DNA from: Isoetes taiwanensis
Taxonomy: Eukaryota; Streptophyta; Lycopodiopsida; Isoetales; Isoetaceae
Length of the DNA stretch: 64,000 bases
Reading direction: 5' to 3'
NCBI GenBank assembly: GCA_021234155.1
Contig: JAJEKV010000032.1
Coordinates: 6,728,736-6,792,735 of the forward strand
The position numbers and the translations under genes are program-made. The number at the start of each line of letters is the position of its first letter. Position 1 is the first letter of the stretch. The notes beneath the pieces are model-generated. The model ran no database searches. It was not told the DNA's origin and was given only the letters and a program-made list of their open reading frames with translations. Below are positions 1 to 11,472 of this stretch, one piece after another.

Positions 1-351
1 TTAGACAGGATCTCAGAGCAAAAACAACAGATTTTCAGTGCTGGCTTTAGGGTTTCCATTGTTCGATTTTTCAGCACTATATACTTTTCTTCATATCTAT
101 TGATCTGCAGCTCTGTTTTGGGAGCAATGCATATCATTGGAATTCTTGTTCTGTGATGATTATAAAGACATATGGTTTGTACATGAGAGGTGAAAACAAC
201 AAGTTTTTGCAACCCGATTTTAAGACGGGATTCAGAGGGTGTGATACCATCCAATCACCTTGGCTTAAAGCATCTACATGCTGAAACCTTGCGTGGGGCA
301 GCCCAGAAGGGGAAGAACCATTGCTTATTTTCATTTCGCACAAGCCGCCGT

Positions 352-771
352 GTGAAGGTGGCAGAGGTTGCACTAGAGGCTGCGCTTGATTTATGCACTT
401 GAACACTTTCAGACAGGTGTCTGTAAGGTGAAAGAGCCTGCACTTGCTTCTTGCACTTGGAAGCCCGCTACCGCTTTCCGACGACACGCGTGGAAGCTTT
501 TCGGACGGGCGCCCGTGAAAAGGACAGAGGTTGTGTGTCATCAAAGTTCTTGGAGGCTTTCGGACAAGCCGCGTGAAGGTGGCAGAGGTTGCACTAGAGG
601 CTGCGCTTGATTTATGCACTTGAACACTTTCAGACAGGTGTCTGTAAGGTGAAAGAGCCTGCACTTGCTTCTTGCACTTGGAAGCCTGCGCCTGCTTCTG
701 ACACGTGGAAGCTTTCAGACGGGCGTCTGTAAAAGGACAGAGGTTGTGTGTATCAAACAGACAAGCGTCTG
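352..771 (+). repeat. 221-bp tandem repeat in LINE-A 5' region
   Basis: The stretch 352-465 recurs nearly perfectly at 573-686, an offset of 221 bp. The similarity continues with more mismatches to about 760, so this is two tandem units directly upstream of LINE-A ORF1 (start codon at 790). Inside them is a recurring short palindrome CAGAC-N4-GTCTG at 410-423, 631-644, 716-729 and 758-771. Repeated 5'-UTR monomers are known from several LINE families, where they carry the internal promoter. I infer the same role here. The monomer is absent from the related LINE-D copy at 38.9 kb. Confidence 0.75.
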
Positions 772-789
772 TAGGGTGACACCGTATTC

Positions 790-2354
790 ATGGCAACTCC
801 AGTGATAGAAGAGCCGGACGAGCCCTGCGTCCCTTCATCCAACCCCACAGATATGCATGTTGATGGTGCCGACACATGGTCCCCTCTACCTAGTGCGGAC
901 TTGGGCAAAGAAAACTTCTACCGGGAGAGTACATAGATGCCATTCCCAATCGAGGCCGATGACACCGGGCAAAATTGACAGTGCACACCGAAAAGAGAAG
1001 CGGGCAAAGTCTCGCGGCAACAAGCATAGCTCGACAGGCATATGACAGATACTCTAGCCTAGCGGCAAGCCGTATCCGTGCTTCACCACCACCAAACCAG
1101 GTAGTTGAGGAGCACTGGAAACAGGTTCAAGCAATGGCAGAGGGCAACAGAGCTCGAATTGCTTGCTTGGCAGAGGAAATGCAGGCCTCCGCACCCAAAT
1201 TGCTCAAGAGGCGGTGGCTCTTGAAAAACAAAAGTGTTTCAAAGATGGAGACCAAGAGATACAAAGACTGGAAGATGGCCTTCGCCTAGTGCACTCTGAA
1301 AGGCAGAAGGATAAGAAGAATCTTGCTGACATGCAGGCCCACATAGATTCCTTGTACACCGCCATGGAAACCATGACACAGGACAAGCAACGTGTTGAGC
1401 AGGAGACAATGGTAACCATCTCCCGCCTTCGATCAGAGGCTGAGGAGGCTGCTATTGTGATGCAAAAAGTCCAGGTCGCTTTTGAAGAGAGCCAGTCACA
1501 ATTGAGAGCCCTTCAAAGTAGGGTCGAGACACAAGAAGTGGGTGCAATGAGCCCTATGCTGGACTCTCGCTTGCAGAAACTGGAGCATAACTCTGCAGCC
1601 CAAGACCGGAAGATGCAGGAGCTGAGGGCAGCCATTGCTGAACAAGGCAAGGGCCTCAATGCAGATGCTCATGAGCAATTGCAACGGTGCATGCGTGAAT
1701 TGACAAGGCAGCAACAATTTCAGCAGGAGCTAAGCTCCCGGCTTCAGGAAGGAGAGACCACTATACCTGCCACGGCAGTCCCACCTGCCCAAGAGTCTGC
1801 AAGGCGTCAGCCAGGGCCGTCTACTACTGCACCCCCAAGCCGCTCCATGCCACCCCCGCCCCAATGTAGGCCACAGCCTATGCCCCGCCGACAGCAAACA
1901 ACTCCTGTTGTGCCGGGCAGGATTGACCCAACAGTCAGAGAGCTCCAAGAGCTGAGGCGGAGAAGCCACAATGTGGTGGTAATGCGGCCCGACGTAAGAG
2001 GCAGGGAAGGACCTCATTAACCGGCTCCAAATGTTGATTCTTGCTCGAATGACATTCCCCATGCCGGTAAACATTATTAGGGCGAGACGCCATGGCGTCC
2101 AGCACCCAGACCGCCCACGGGTGGTCACGTTCACAGTACGAGATGCGCAAGTGAAAGCAGCCATCCTGCGCCAGGGTAGGCAGCTAAAGGGAACTGCCCT
2201 GTATGTTGACCGAGACCTGACCCCGGCCCAACAAGAAGACCGCAGGCACGAGTTGGCCAAAGTTAAAAGCATTCGCAGACAGGGAGGAGCTGCAGGACTG
2301 ATTCGGGGCAAGATGCAAATTTTCAGGCCGCCGAAATCTTACGAATCTTGCTAA
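790..2354 (+). pseudogene. LINE-A ORF1 (nucleic-acid-binding protein), broken
   Basis: ORF1 proteins bind LINE RNA and form the RNP. The reading starts at the ATG at 790 and is hit by a stop near 933, then by frame changes near 1200 and near 2005. The longest open stretch (1163-2020) is a Glu/Gln/Lys-rich heptad-like coiled coil, followed by a Pro/Gln-rich linker. The last open stretch (2031-2354) has the pattern RPRVVTFTV, then an ILRQGRQLKGTALYVDRDLT block and a run of RR-containing residues. This resembles the C-terminal domain of animal-type L1 ORF1p (Transposase_22 family). The combination of coiled coil and this domain differs from the DUF4283-type ORF1 of the L1 elements elsewhere in the window. 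Confidence 0.75.
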
Positions 2355-2563
2355 CCCTCCACAGACCTCGCCAGCCCTTTGCCTTCGCCACTTCTACAGC
2401 CGCATGCCCCTGCTCAAGTTGCCTCACCTTACATTTGCTCGCACATCTCAGCTCAAGTTGCCTCACCATCATTGCTTTCGCACATCTCGGCCGCTTCCAC
2501 CGCCACCCCCTCTCGCGCCGCCGCTTTGAATCCCCACCTGCTGCCCCTGCCAACAAATAGGAA

Positions 2564-5500
2564 TTGTGCCTCCGCATGGTCTCCTGGAATTGTCGGGGCT
2601 TCCCATGGCAGAAGGGAGATAGTCTCAACTCAGTTGCCGCAGACATGGATCTCATCTTCCTCATGGAAACATGGGAGCATGCAGGACACAGGATACCCGA
2701 CTTGCCAGGATACCAGCACTACTCAATCTTCAATGATTGCACAGGAAAGCGGGGGCATGGGGGGGTTGCCTGCTACTATCGAACAACCTTGGCACAGTCA
2801 ATCTCCTTGTTCAAGACAGACAAGCACAACCGGTACCTGTGGGTGCGTGTGCAAAACTGTAGTAGTAGACCCCTCTTTGTGGCAGCCTGCTACTTTCCAC
2901 ATGCAGAAAGCAACTTCTATCACACCCACTCAGATGTGGATAGGCTGGACCCCTATGTCGATCTATATGATGACATACAACAGCATAAGCAGTTGGGCAG
3001 TGTCATACTCCTTGGAGACTTCAATGCGCGCACCGGGGTAGAACAACCCATGAGATTTGATCCCTTGACTGATGATATATTGCAGTTGCGTCCTGCAGAA
3101 GGAGCTTGGCCACGGTGCCTGAGCAGGATATGCATGTCATCAAGCACTTTCAGGTGGGAACAACTAATAGGGATGAAGAGATCGACTCAGACCACTTACC
3201 ACTTTACTTGAAGTTGGCTTGGCAGGTTGTGCAAACCCCCGGTGCAACAACTCCTCACATGCCTCAGCTGCGATTGGATTATGAACATGCAGGGGCTTAT
3301 GCCCAGATGCTTATAGATGACCTGGCAGAAATTTTGCAATATCCTACACTAGAGCAACAGACAGGCCGACTGACTGATGTGCTTAGGACTGCGGCAGAGA
3401 GGGACAGACCTCCAGGAGCACAACCTTCCCACGTAATCAATGGTTTGATGCAGAGTGCAAGGAACACAAACACTGGCTCCGCCAAGTCACCGACCCTGCT
3501 TTACGCCCACATGCAGTCAGACAGTACCGCATCTTCCTTAAAGCTAAGAAAGCCAGGTACATTGCAGCGCATCAAAGGGAAATGTTTTACCTCCCCGAAC
3601 GTCACCCGGGACCTTCTCGGGCGAAGGGTTCTTAGAAAGCCGCGACAGCCCACGGGGAATATCACTCCCGGCGATTGGAGGCAATACTTGCAACAGCCTA
3701 TCGACCCTCGGGGTGCACATGCGGCATTACCCTTGCAAGAAGGCCGGTCTTTGGAAATCACAGATTTGGACGTGGAACAAGGCTTACAACATCTTGCCAA
3801 TGGGAAAGCCCCAGACTTGGATGGTATGCAGGCAGAATTGCTTAAGTGGGCAGGGCCGTCCATAATACCAGTGCTGACCGCCTTGTTCAACAAGGCATTA
3901 CAGGAAGGCTTCCCGCTGCAGTGGACCAATAGCAGAGTTGTTCCCATCTATAAGGCAGGTGACCCCCTTTGCTTGCCCAATTACCAAACAATCATGGTCA
4001 GTTCGGTGTTTGCAAAACTGCTTGCTGGGATTCTCGAGCAGCAATTGTCGGGCTGGGCAGAGGCAGCAGAGGTGCGGGCCCTCACCCAGGCAGGATTCAG
4101 ACCCCGGCACTCAACCATTGACCACATCTTCACGTTGCGAACTCTGATTGAAGACAGCAGGAACCGCCGTCAGGATCTATATTGTTGCTTTGTGGATTTT
4201 GCAAAGGCGTTTGACATTGTGCCTCGGGAAAAACTATGGGCAAGACTGCAACAGCTGGAGGTTCCTGTAGATTTGCGAGAATGCGATTAAGGCTGTGCTA
4301 TATGAAAGATGCTCGGGTCGGTTGCAGCAGACAAGCCAACCATTTGATAGTAGTATCGGGGTTCGTCAGGGATGCCCTCTCTCCCCAACATTGTTTGGGC
4401 TTTACATTGATCAATTGGAGAGCTGGCTTGCTGATAATGGGGGCGATGGAGCTCACCTTCTCTATCAGATCATCAGACAGTTAATATATGCTGATGATGT
4501 GGACCTCCTAGCTTACACACCAGCAGACATGCAACGACATCTCGATGCCCTGGACACATTCTGCCAAGCGGCCCGATATGCTTGGCGTCAACCCGCCAAG
4601 ACTAAGGTGGTTTTCATATCATCTTCCGTCACCGAGGGTCCCCCTCCTTCGTTACCAAGGCCAGAATGTGGAAGTTGCATCCACATACAAGTATTTGGGA
4701 GTGGAGTTTCCTTCTACTATGCACTGGGACACATCCATACGACTACGAGTGACGGCAGGCTGGAAGGCACTATATGCAATGCAAAACAATAGTCATAGAG
4801 CGGAGTTGTATGATTGGGCCCATCAGTCACACCTGTTCAAGGTCTTAGTAGAGCCTGTCCTTTTATACGGGGTGGAAGTATGGGGCCCAGTAGTATCACT
4901 TGCTACTTGGAATGACTTGGAGCAGGTCCAGAAAGCCTTCTTAGTACGAGCACTAGGGGTGAAGTCCACAGTCCCATATCAAATTCTACTGCAGGAGACA
5001 GGATTCTTGCCTCTTCAGAGGGCGGCCCTTGATCGCCACTTTGTCTATTTTCAGAAGGTAATTAATATGGACGATGCTCGTCTCCCTAAACTAGCTTATA
5101 TCATGGCAATAAGGCCGCAGCGCCTCAAGGCCTGCTAGAGGGAAAAGAGAGCTCAATGGTTGGCTAGATGGAATGTGCAGGAGCACAGGTGCATACATGT
5201 GCAAACAGAGGCAGATCGCCATAGCTTGAGGCAATATCTTGATGCTTGCTTCCTCAGCAAGCTTTGGGATGCCAATGCCCTTGAACATGTCAAGACAGCA
5301 CACTATCAGCGCCACATAAATCCCACATTGGAACGAGGCCCGCAATGCTACCTGCGTACCCATTTGCCCATGAAAAGGCGGAGACTCATTGCCTCCATTC
5401 GCACAGGGGCACATCATCTTCGAATTGAGACGGGCAGATGGATTGGTGAGCCACGCCAGGACAGGCTCTGTCAATGCTGCCAAATGGGAGTCATTGAGGA

Positions 5501-5684
5501 TGAATCTCATACCCTTCAAAGTTGCCCAGCATATGATCAAATTCGGACGCGCTATGCTGAGTTGGTCAGGCCTGGCCAGCCGTTACATGTGACATTGAGC
5601 ACAGCATCCGTACGGGTGCTGGGATCATACCTTCAGGAGGTTATGGACATGCGAGATCAGCTATGTCCTCGGGCACACACTTGA
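2564..5684 (+). pseudogene. LINE-A ORF2 (endonuclease-reverse transcriptase), broken
   Basis: ORF2 nicks target DNA and reverse transcribes the LINE RNA. The endonuclease part (2564-3211) begins VSWNCRGF, keeps the METW glutamate motif and has GDFNART. The downstream SDHLP motif lies in another frame (3106-4290), because about 170 bp present in LINE-D are missing near 3110. The RT domain spans 3770-4500, with KAFDIVP-type motif A, RQGCPLSP, and YADD at 4487-4498, but a frame change lies at about 4290 and another near 4600. The thumb region (4545-5138) ends at a TAG, and the C-terminal part (5160-5684) carries a Cys/His cluster CQCC...H...C near 5470-5530. There is no ATG near the first codons of the endonuclease except at 2576. 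Confidence 0.85.
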
Positions 5685-5744
5685 CATGTATATATACATT
5701 GATGTATACTTGTACAGTTTGACAGCATTCTTATTACTGCCACG

Positions 5745-5800
5745 GTTTTTCCCTCGAAAACCCTTCGGGGCGGGGGTTTTTTAACCCGGACAGTAATAAG
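5745..5800 (+). other. LINE 3'-end hairpin motif, LINE-A copy
   Basis: The 3' UTR contains CTCGAAAACCC-TTCG-GGG followed by GGGGGTTTTTTAACCCGG. AAAACCC can pair with GGGTTTT, and CCC-TTCG-GGG forms a UUCG-type tetraloop stem in RNA. The same layout occurs at 43881-43922 in LINE-D, at 22569-22612, and inverted at 52636-52673. LINE reverse transcriptases often recognise a 3'-end stem-loop, so this is a plausible recognition element (inference). Confidence 0.7.
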
Positions 5801-5874
5801 TTTGCTGCGCTCCTTGTGCGTCCCATAGGCCGATTGGCCTCAGTGGACGATAAAAAATCATTCTCATTCTCATT

Positions 5875-7725
5875 TACTTTGGGCAAAAGTGTTGCATTGG
5901 GTGGAGGGCTATACGCCAGAAAAATCCAATGTACCTTGGCCCTCGTAGATTTACCATGATAATGCTAATTCTATGTTGTTTGGCTGCAGATACGCGTTGT
6001 TCCCTCTCAATGTGGATGCTTTTTGCTTTATTGTACATCTTTAGAGGCTTGGAATATGGAACTTTATGAAGTAACGTCGTCAAGGATCTGCTGCAAATAG
6101 GGACCTTACTTTACTCTTAAAAGTAGTGTAAATGCTTTTCTGAGAAATTTTCGAAGGCTCAAAAAGTCATAAACATAATACTTTCTAATATTATTAGCAT
6201 TTATAGACGTATGCTGAAAAATAATTTTATATAAAAGCTTAATGTTTGGTATTACATAAGTAGAAGTTGATATTTTGAAACAATAGGCAGTAAAGGCAGC
6301 TGTAACTCTATATATAAGCTTGTAATCTTTTATATTCTCATAGTCTTAAAATTCTATCTCCATTTATAGTTATGATTTAGGACACATAGCACACTAAGAT
6401 ATGCCTTAAAGAAAGATTGTGTGGCACTTTGTGTTAAGGTTTCTTTGGCTGATACAAGGAAGCTTACTTATTAAAGTATCTACCTACTTACAATAGTCAA
6501 AATATTTGAATATCTATATCTTTACACAGATCAATAGGGTGGCTGAAGTTCAATATACGATAGAGGTCAATATTATCGCAACAAGTAAAAAATAGAACAA
6601 TATACTTCACAAGATGGAAACAAGAGTTAAAGATAAAATAGATTCAATTTTATGGTTTCAGCTAGAACCAAGGCTGTAAATGTGTAGCTTTGTACAGAAA
6701 CATTATGAATAGTCCACCATACTAAATTTAATGGGGACTTTAAGGCTTCATTTATCTCTGGTCCAAAGAGAATTTCTTCTTAAAAGACACTAGTAACGGG
6801 TGCCCGGCATTGCCAGGCATAGCTACGGTTCTATTCTAGAAAAATGAACTTAACTTCCACCTTTTGCAGATGCCTCCTCTTGCATTTGGATAATTAGTTA
6901 TTGCTTCTTCTAGAAGTCCTATGGACTTCCACTTTGACTTGCATAAATATAGAGGTGCATAGATTTGGCCTATATTTTTTTATTAGAAGTTTAAGGATAA
7001 GGATTGCAAATGGTGATGAAAGTCTATCTATTCGCATAAGACATTGAAAGGTTCAAAAAGGTAGTCTAGAATTGGGAGCCACAAAGAAATGTCTAGCGCT
7101 CGAGTAAAAGCATATGGCTTCTTATTTCAATCCATGGCCTGCATACCTTGTAAACAATAGCTAATTTAGAGTACTTGCCACCTTATGTCCAATGCAACTA
7201 CATCATAGGTGGAAACTACCACTATATAACTATTCTTAGAAATATGCTATCTCTTAAAATATAATGGTTGCCATTGTGAGTTGTTCCGTAATGCATGCTA
7301 GTAGTATTAGCCATCTAGATTAGAATGTCCTATAGTGCATCATGGATTTAGAACAAACCATAAGGACGTAGTTATCTCAATAGCCCCCCGCTTCAAATCC
7401 CCATTTGGAGTACTTGTGTGCATTGGAACATGTGCATTAGACATCAAAATTGATGCACGTAGAAGCCACATATTCAAGTCCTTCTCAATACAATCTATTT
7501 GCATTGCAAAACAATAATTAAACAATATGTGGTGATATTATGATGGATAGACTCTTCTTTTAACAATCATTATTGTTAGCCACATTGTTATTCTGAAAGT
7601 ATATTAAAAAGCAACAAAATTTATGGCCAGAATCCATGACTATCATGTCTTGAACATGTGGCATATAAAAAACTCATGACGTGCACACATGCCAACTTAT
7701 AAACTACAAAACAATAGAAATAGAA
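5875..7725. other. Gene-free A+T-rich interval
   Basis: Only short unsupported reading frames are present on either strand. I see no transposon termini, RNA gene or conserved protein signal. It separates LINE-A from the nested L1 cluster. Confidence 0.6.
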
Positions 7726-7773
7726 TTTTTTTTTTTTTTTTTGAAGAACTGTGTCATCAATATATTAAAAGAA
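7726..7773 (-). mobile_element. LINE-0 3' end, distal part (split by LINE-B)
   Basis: A run of 17 T at 7726-7742 is the poly(A) tail of a minus-strand element. The sequence after it (7743-7773) continues at 19721, on the far side of the LINE-B insertion. Joined mentally, the minus strand reads as a LINE ORF2 tail followed by a short 3' UTR and the poly(A). This is the oldest layer of the nest. Confidence 0.65.
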
Positions 7774-7813
7774 AAATAACCCTAAAACAAGGGTATTTCC
7801 TGAGCGGAGTAAA

Positions 7814-10196
7814 ATGGCGGCGGCGTCAACAGCGGCTGCCTCAGCGGCAGGTGGAAACATCAGGAAGGAGCGGGGGGACCAGAGAGAGAGGGATCCGGGA
7901 GAGCATTCGAGGGGGACAGGGGACCCGCAGACCAGCTTTGCTGCTGCAGAAACGGATGGGATCGCGGCTCAGGCATGTCAGGCAGATCGAGGTCAGGAGG
8001 CAGCAAAAGTTTCATTGGGGTCCGGGAGCTCGTTCCAAGGCTTTAGCTTCATAGATATTCCATAGAAAGGTCCGACCGTAGCATTGGGGGCAAAAGCCCC
8101 AAATTCTAGAGACACTCTTAGCAATCTTGAATCTGGAACAGAAGGCCCGTTGATTCCAGAGTATGATGAAGGAAAAGTGGCAGGGAGAAGCTATGCAATA
8201 AGGGAGATGTGTAGGAGATAAATCAGCATCACAAAAACCGAAATCATCTGTCTTGGGGACGGATAATGGTAGGAGCAAAGGAACACCGCCTCAATACAAT
8301 GGCACATGCCTGATGGGGCAGAGCAAATCGGGCATGGACGTCACAGGCCTGATGGGACAGAGCAAATCGGGCAAGGAGGGAAGTAAGAATACCTTCAGCC
8401 AGAGAGTAAGCCTCTCTTCAAAGGCAGAGCAGGGGGCTACTAGGCATCACGCAGCAGGCCAAGGGGCTTTTGATCCCCAACACGGTGAAGGGGCATTTGG
8501 TCCCCAACAAGGCTCTAAGGAAACGCCCCAGGCTTACAGTTCACCCGCACCACATGCCCCAAGGCATAGAGCAATCAACGAAACCGATAAGATCATGATG
8601 GAGGCTAAAGCAGATGATAATCAAGCATTCCCAAAGGACTTAAACAGAGGTAAGAGTTTTCCCTCTACATCAGTAGATAATGTGATCTTTCAGAACCAGA
8701 AACAGGATAGTGAAGCAGGCAAAGTAAGAGTAGGGGAAGATCAGGGCCCGGCTAGTGGTAATGCAAGGAGTAATGCAAGGGAGGCTTGGAAAAACAATGA
8801 CACGATAGCAAGAGTTAACAAGCCTAGATTCTCATAGTGGATAAAGAATAAGATGCCAACAGAAACAGCTAGGAGTTTGAGAGTAGATGCAGCACTTAAA
8901 ATAGTAGAAGCAGGTTTTGCTCAAGATCTGGGCAAACTGAACAAAGGCCAACTTGAAGAAAATGGAACTGAAAGTGTTGGAAATATGGAAGTAGACGAGG
9001 AGTCTAACTATCCAATAGCAGAGCTAGATCATGGCATGCACGTAAAAGTGGTGGAGAACCTGGTATCACGATCTGTCATTGGTTTCTTTACAGGGGGATT
9101 CCTGGACCTCCGAAAACTGGAATACTGGCTCTCAGCACACCTGAAGAAATTAGGCCTACCTCAACACGAATCGCTAAAGGCACTGGAAAGTAACTTCTTT
9201 CTCATTCTTTTTGATAGCGAAGCAGTGGTAGATAAGATGGTGTCCCCGCAGTAGACTCCTTCATGGGAGAGTACATTTTATATCAATACTACTCACCTGG
9301 ATTCTCTCCCCATCAAATCTCGGCCATCAAAATTCCGTGTTGGTTAGAGTTCGAACACTTACCTCCAGACATGTTGGTACCTGAATTCTTAAAGGTCATT
9401 GCTAACACAGTAGGAGCATATATCTCACATTCCATCGCCAAAGGACCAAAGATTTGTGTAGCAATACCGGCAACGTCAGGCATAATGCTCTTTCAAGTTC
9501 CCCCTGAAATTGACCAATAGATGGGAAATATACATAATGTTTCCGGACATAAAGATTGAAGGACTAGAAGAGAACCCCCAAGTCAGGTCTAGAAAAGCTG
9601 GGACTCCTCAACAACAAGCTCCGACTGGCCTTACTGATCCTCCCACATCCAATAGTGCACCAGTTAGCCATCCCATCACTCAAGTAAGTATCACCCCATG
9701 CGCCCCTAGCCAGGGAGGTGAGAATCACTGCTCCAACATCGTGGGAAGGCTAGCTAATGAATCGACAATACGGCCCAGTAATCTCATAAGTTTACCAAAA
9801 GCAGACGATCAGTCATGGGAAGTGGTAGGTTCCAAACAAAAAGGGAGGACTAGGAACATTGCTCGGAGGAGCGGAGCACTCCGGTCAAAACCTCTTCCCC
9901 AGGCATCTCCGAGTACTCACATTGTTCTAGGAGCAAAAAATCCTTTCTCTCAGTACATTCTGGAAACAACAAACACAGAGAAGGGAACGCTTTCTGAAGC
10001 GGAAGGAGGGATTGGGAGAGATATAGTGGTATATGGGGAATTGGATGAAATAGAGAGAGTCATTCCCCCAAACAAAAATAAGTGGGCAGATCTAATGGAA
10101 GAGGAGGATATGGTGGATGAAGATCTCTCTACTCTAACAGGAAAAAAAAAACAAAAAGGTAACAAGCACAAGTCTAGAAGAAGAAGGGTCGGATAG
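7814..10196 (+). pseudogene. LINE-B ORF1 (DUF4283-like RNA-binding protein), broken
   Basis: The likely start is the ATG at 7814 (Ala/Gly-rich N-terminus). Stops lie at 8063-8065, 8835-8837 and about 9252, with frame changes near 8230, 9255 and 9515. The segment 8960-9500 carries the core seen in plant LINE ORF1: a VVENLVSRSVIGFF-type strand, a DLRKLEYWL helix, an FFLILFDSEAVVDKM strand, then a YYSPGF and PCWLEFEHLPPD block. The same core occurs in LINE-E at 47347-47898, which supports homology. The C-terminus (9510-10196) is low-complexity and ends in a Lys/Arg-rich stretch. ORF2 begins 35 bp downstream at 10232. Confidence 0.8.
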
Positions 10197-10231
10197 CATG
10201 AAAAGGAAAAAGGGTCCGGAAACATCTCTTT

Positions 10232-11039
10232 ATGAATCATAAAATTCTCAGTTGGAATATTAGGGGAGTAAAATCCTCTGAATACAAGAAGAGTAGGTTA
10301 GCAAGCGCCATAAAGGGGATCAACCCGGATGTGATATGCTTACAAGAACATAAGTGTAAAAAGGAAGAAATACAGGAGCTGTTCAAAGTAATAGGCAATG
10401 AATACGTGGGTATTGCTGCAGTAAAGGAAACTTCTAGTGCAGGGACCCTCATCGCGTGGAAAAAAGAAGTAAAAGTATGTGAGTCACAGGTAGACAGATT
10501 TGGGAGATGGTCTTTAATCTTATGGCAACATGAAGGTAAAGTATGGGGCTTGGTGAACGTTTACGCCCATAACAACCCCAGAGGCAGAGGAGCCCTATGG
10601 GCCACTCTTAAGCACAAATTAAAAGGTTTCGGGAACAAGGTAGCTTGGCTAATGGTAGGAGATTTCAATATGGTGGTAGCTTGGCATGGGTTTGAGAAAG
10701 TACAGTGGTGCAAGTTGTTAGAAGATATAGGCTTCATGTAAGTAGACGGAGATAAGGGCTATACATGGTGTAACGGATGGATAGGCATGGGTAGGACTTA
10801 TGCAAGACATGATAGATGCTACATCAACGATGAGGCACTTACCATCCTTCCAAATGTGCATAGATCCAACCTTCTACAAAATGCTATCTCGGATCACAAT
10901 CCACAGGTCATATCTACCCAGATTTGCCAGATTAGAACCTCTAAAACAGTATTCAAACTCAACACTAGATATCTGAAAGATCCAGAATTTGCGGAGCTTG
11001 TAAAAGCATATGGCGATCCACTTTCAGAACGGGCTCAGG
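10232..11039 (+). pseudogene. LINE-B ORF2, 5' part (endonuclease)
   Basis: It begins ATG at 10232 with ILSWNIRGVK, keeps LQEHKC, GDFNMV and ISDHNP, the APE-type endonuclease signature. One in-frame TAA lies at 10739-10741. The reading is cut at 11039 by the LINE-C insertion, and its continuation is at 16665. Confidence 0.88.
11029..11039 (+). repeat. 11-bp target-site duplication of LINE-C (left copy)
   Basis: ACGGGCTCAGG at 11029-11039 is repeated at 16654-16664, immediately after the LINE-C poly(A). The first base is shared with the tail on the right side. Confidence 0.93.
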
Positions 11040-11472
11040 AGCTTTATCTATCTGACTCGAAAAAGAATGGCGGTTGGCGGTGGCGCTCCGAATTTTCCTG
11101 AGCGCTTGCACGGTGCGCCATGGTAAGGGTATTCGCGATTCTGGAACAAGGGGCTCGGCATTCATGTGGATGGCTTCAAGGAGAACCAAGTGAACTATGG
11201 AATTCACTGGTTATGCAGCAGTTCTTTCCAGATCATATGTTTACCTGCATTTTCTCGCATAATCTTGAAGAACCTGTCCTTGCAGAAGAATCTTGGTTAG
11301 GAGAATTTGTGGGAGATAGAAATGCTACTGCCACTGGTGTTTTTTGGGTTTTCTGTGATTGGCAAAATGGAAAAATCTCAGTCAGAATTTATTCATAAGA
11401 AAACAAAAAGTTGAACACGCAGTACTGCAATTTTTGGTTAGAAGTAGTTGTAGTTCGGTTAGTTTGCATGCA

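Larger units (their letters stand above)
352..5874 (+). mobile_element. LINE-A, non-LTR retrotransposon, degenerate full-length copy
   Basis: The order is repeated 5' UTR, ORF1 (coiled coil plus L1-ORF1p-like C-terminal domain), ORF2 (APE-type endonuclease, reverse transcriptase, CCHC end) and a 3' UTR with a conserved hairpin. The element closes in a short tandem tail of CATTCT units at 5858-5874 rather than a long poly(A). The 5' limit is set at the first monomer and is uncertain, and I found no target-site duplication. LINE-D at 38.9-44.0 kb is a relative with the same gene order and 3' motif. Frameshifts, stops and an internal deletion of about 170 bp show that this copy is dead. The clade is not certain; the RT and the microsatellite tail set it apart from the two plant L1 elements at 7.8-19.7 kb. 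Confidence 0.85.

Noticed and set aside
134-664. 176-codon minus-strand frame over the 5' repeat
   Set aside because: It repeats with the 221-bp unit and runs antisense to the LINE; no protein signal.
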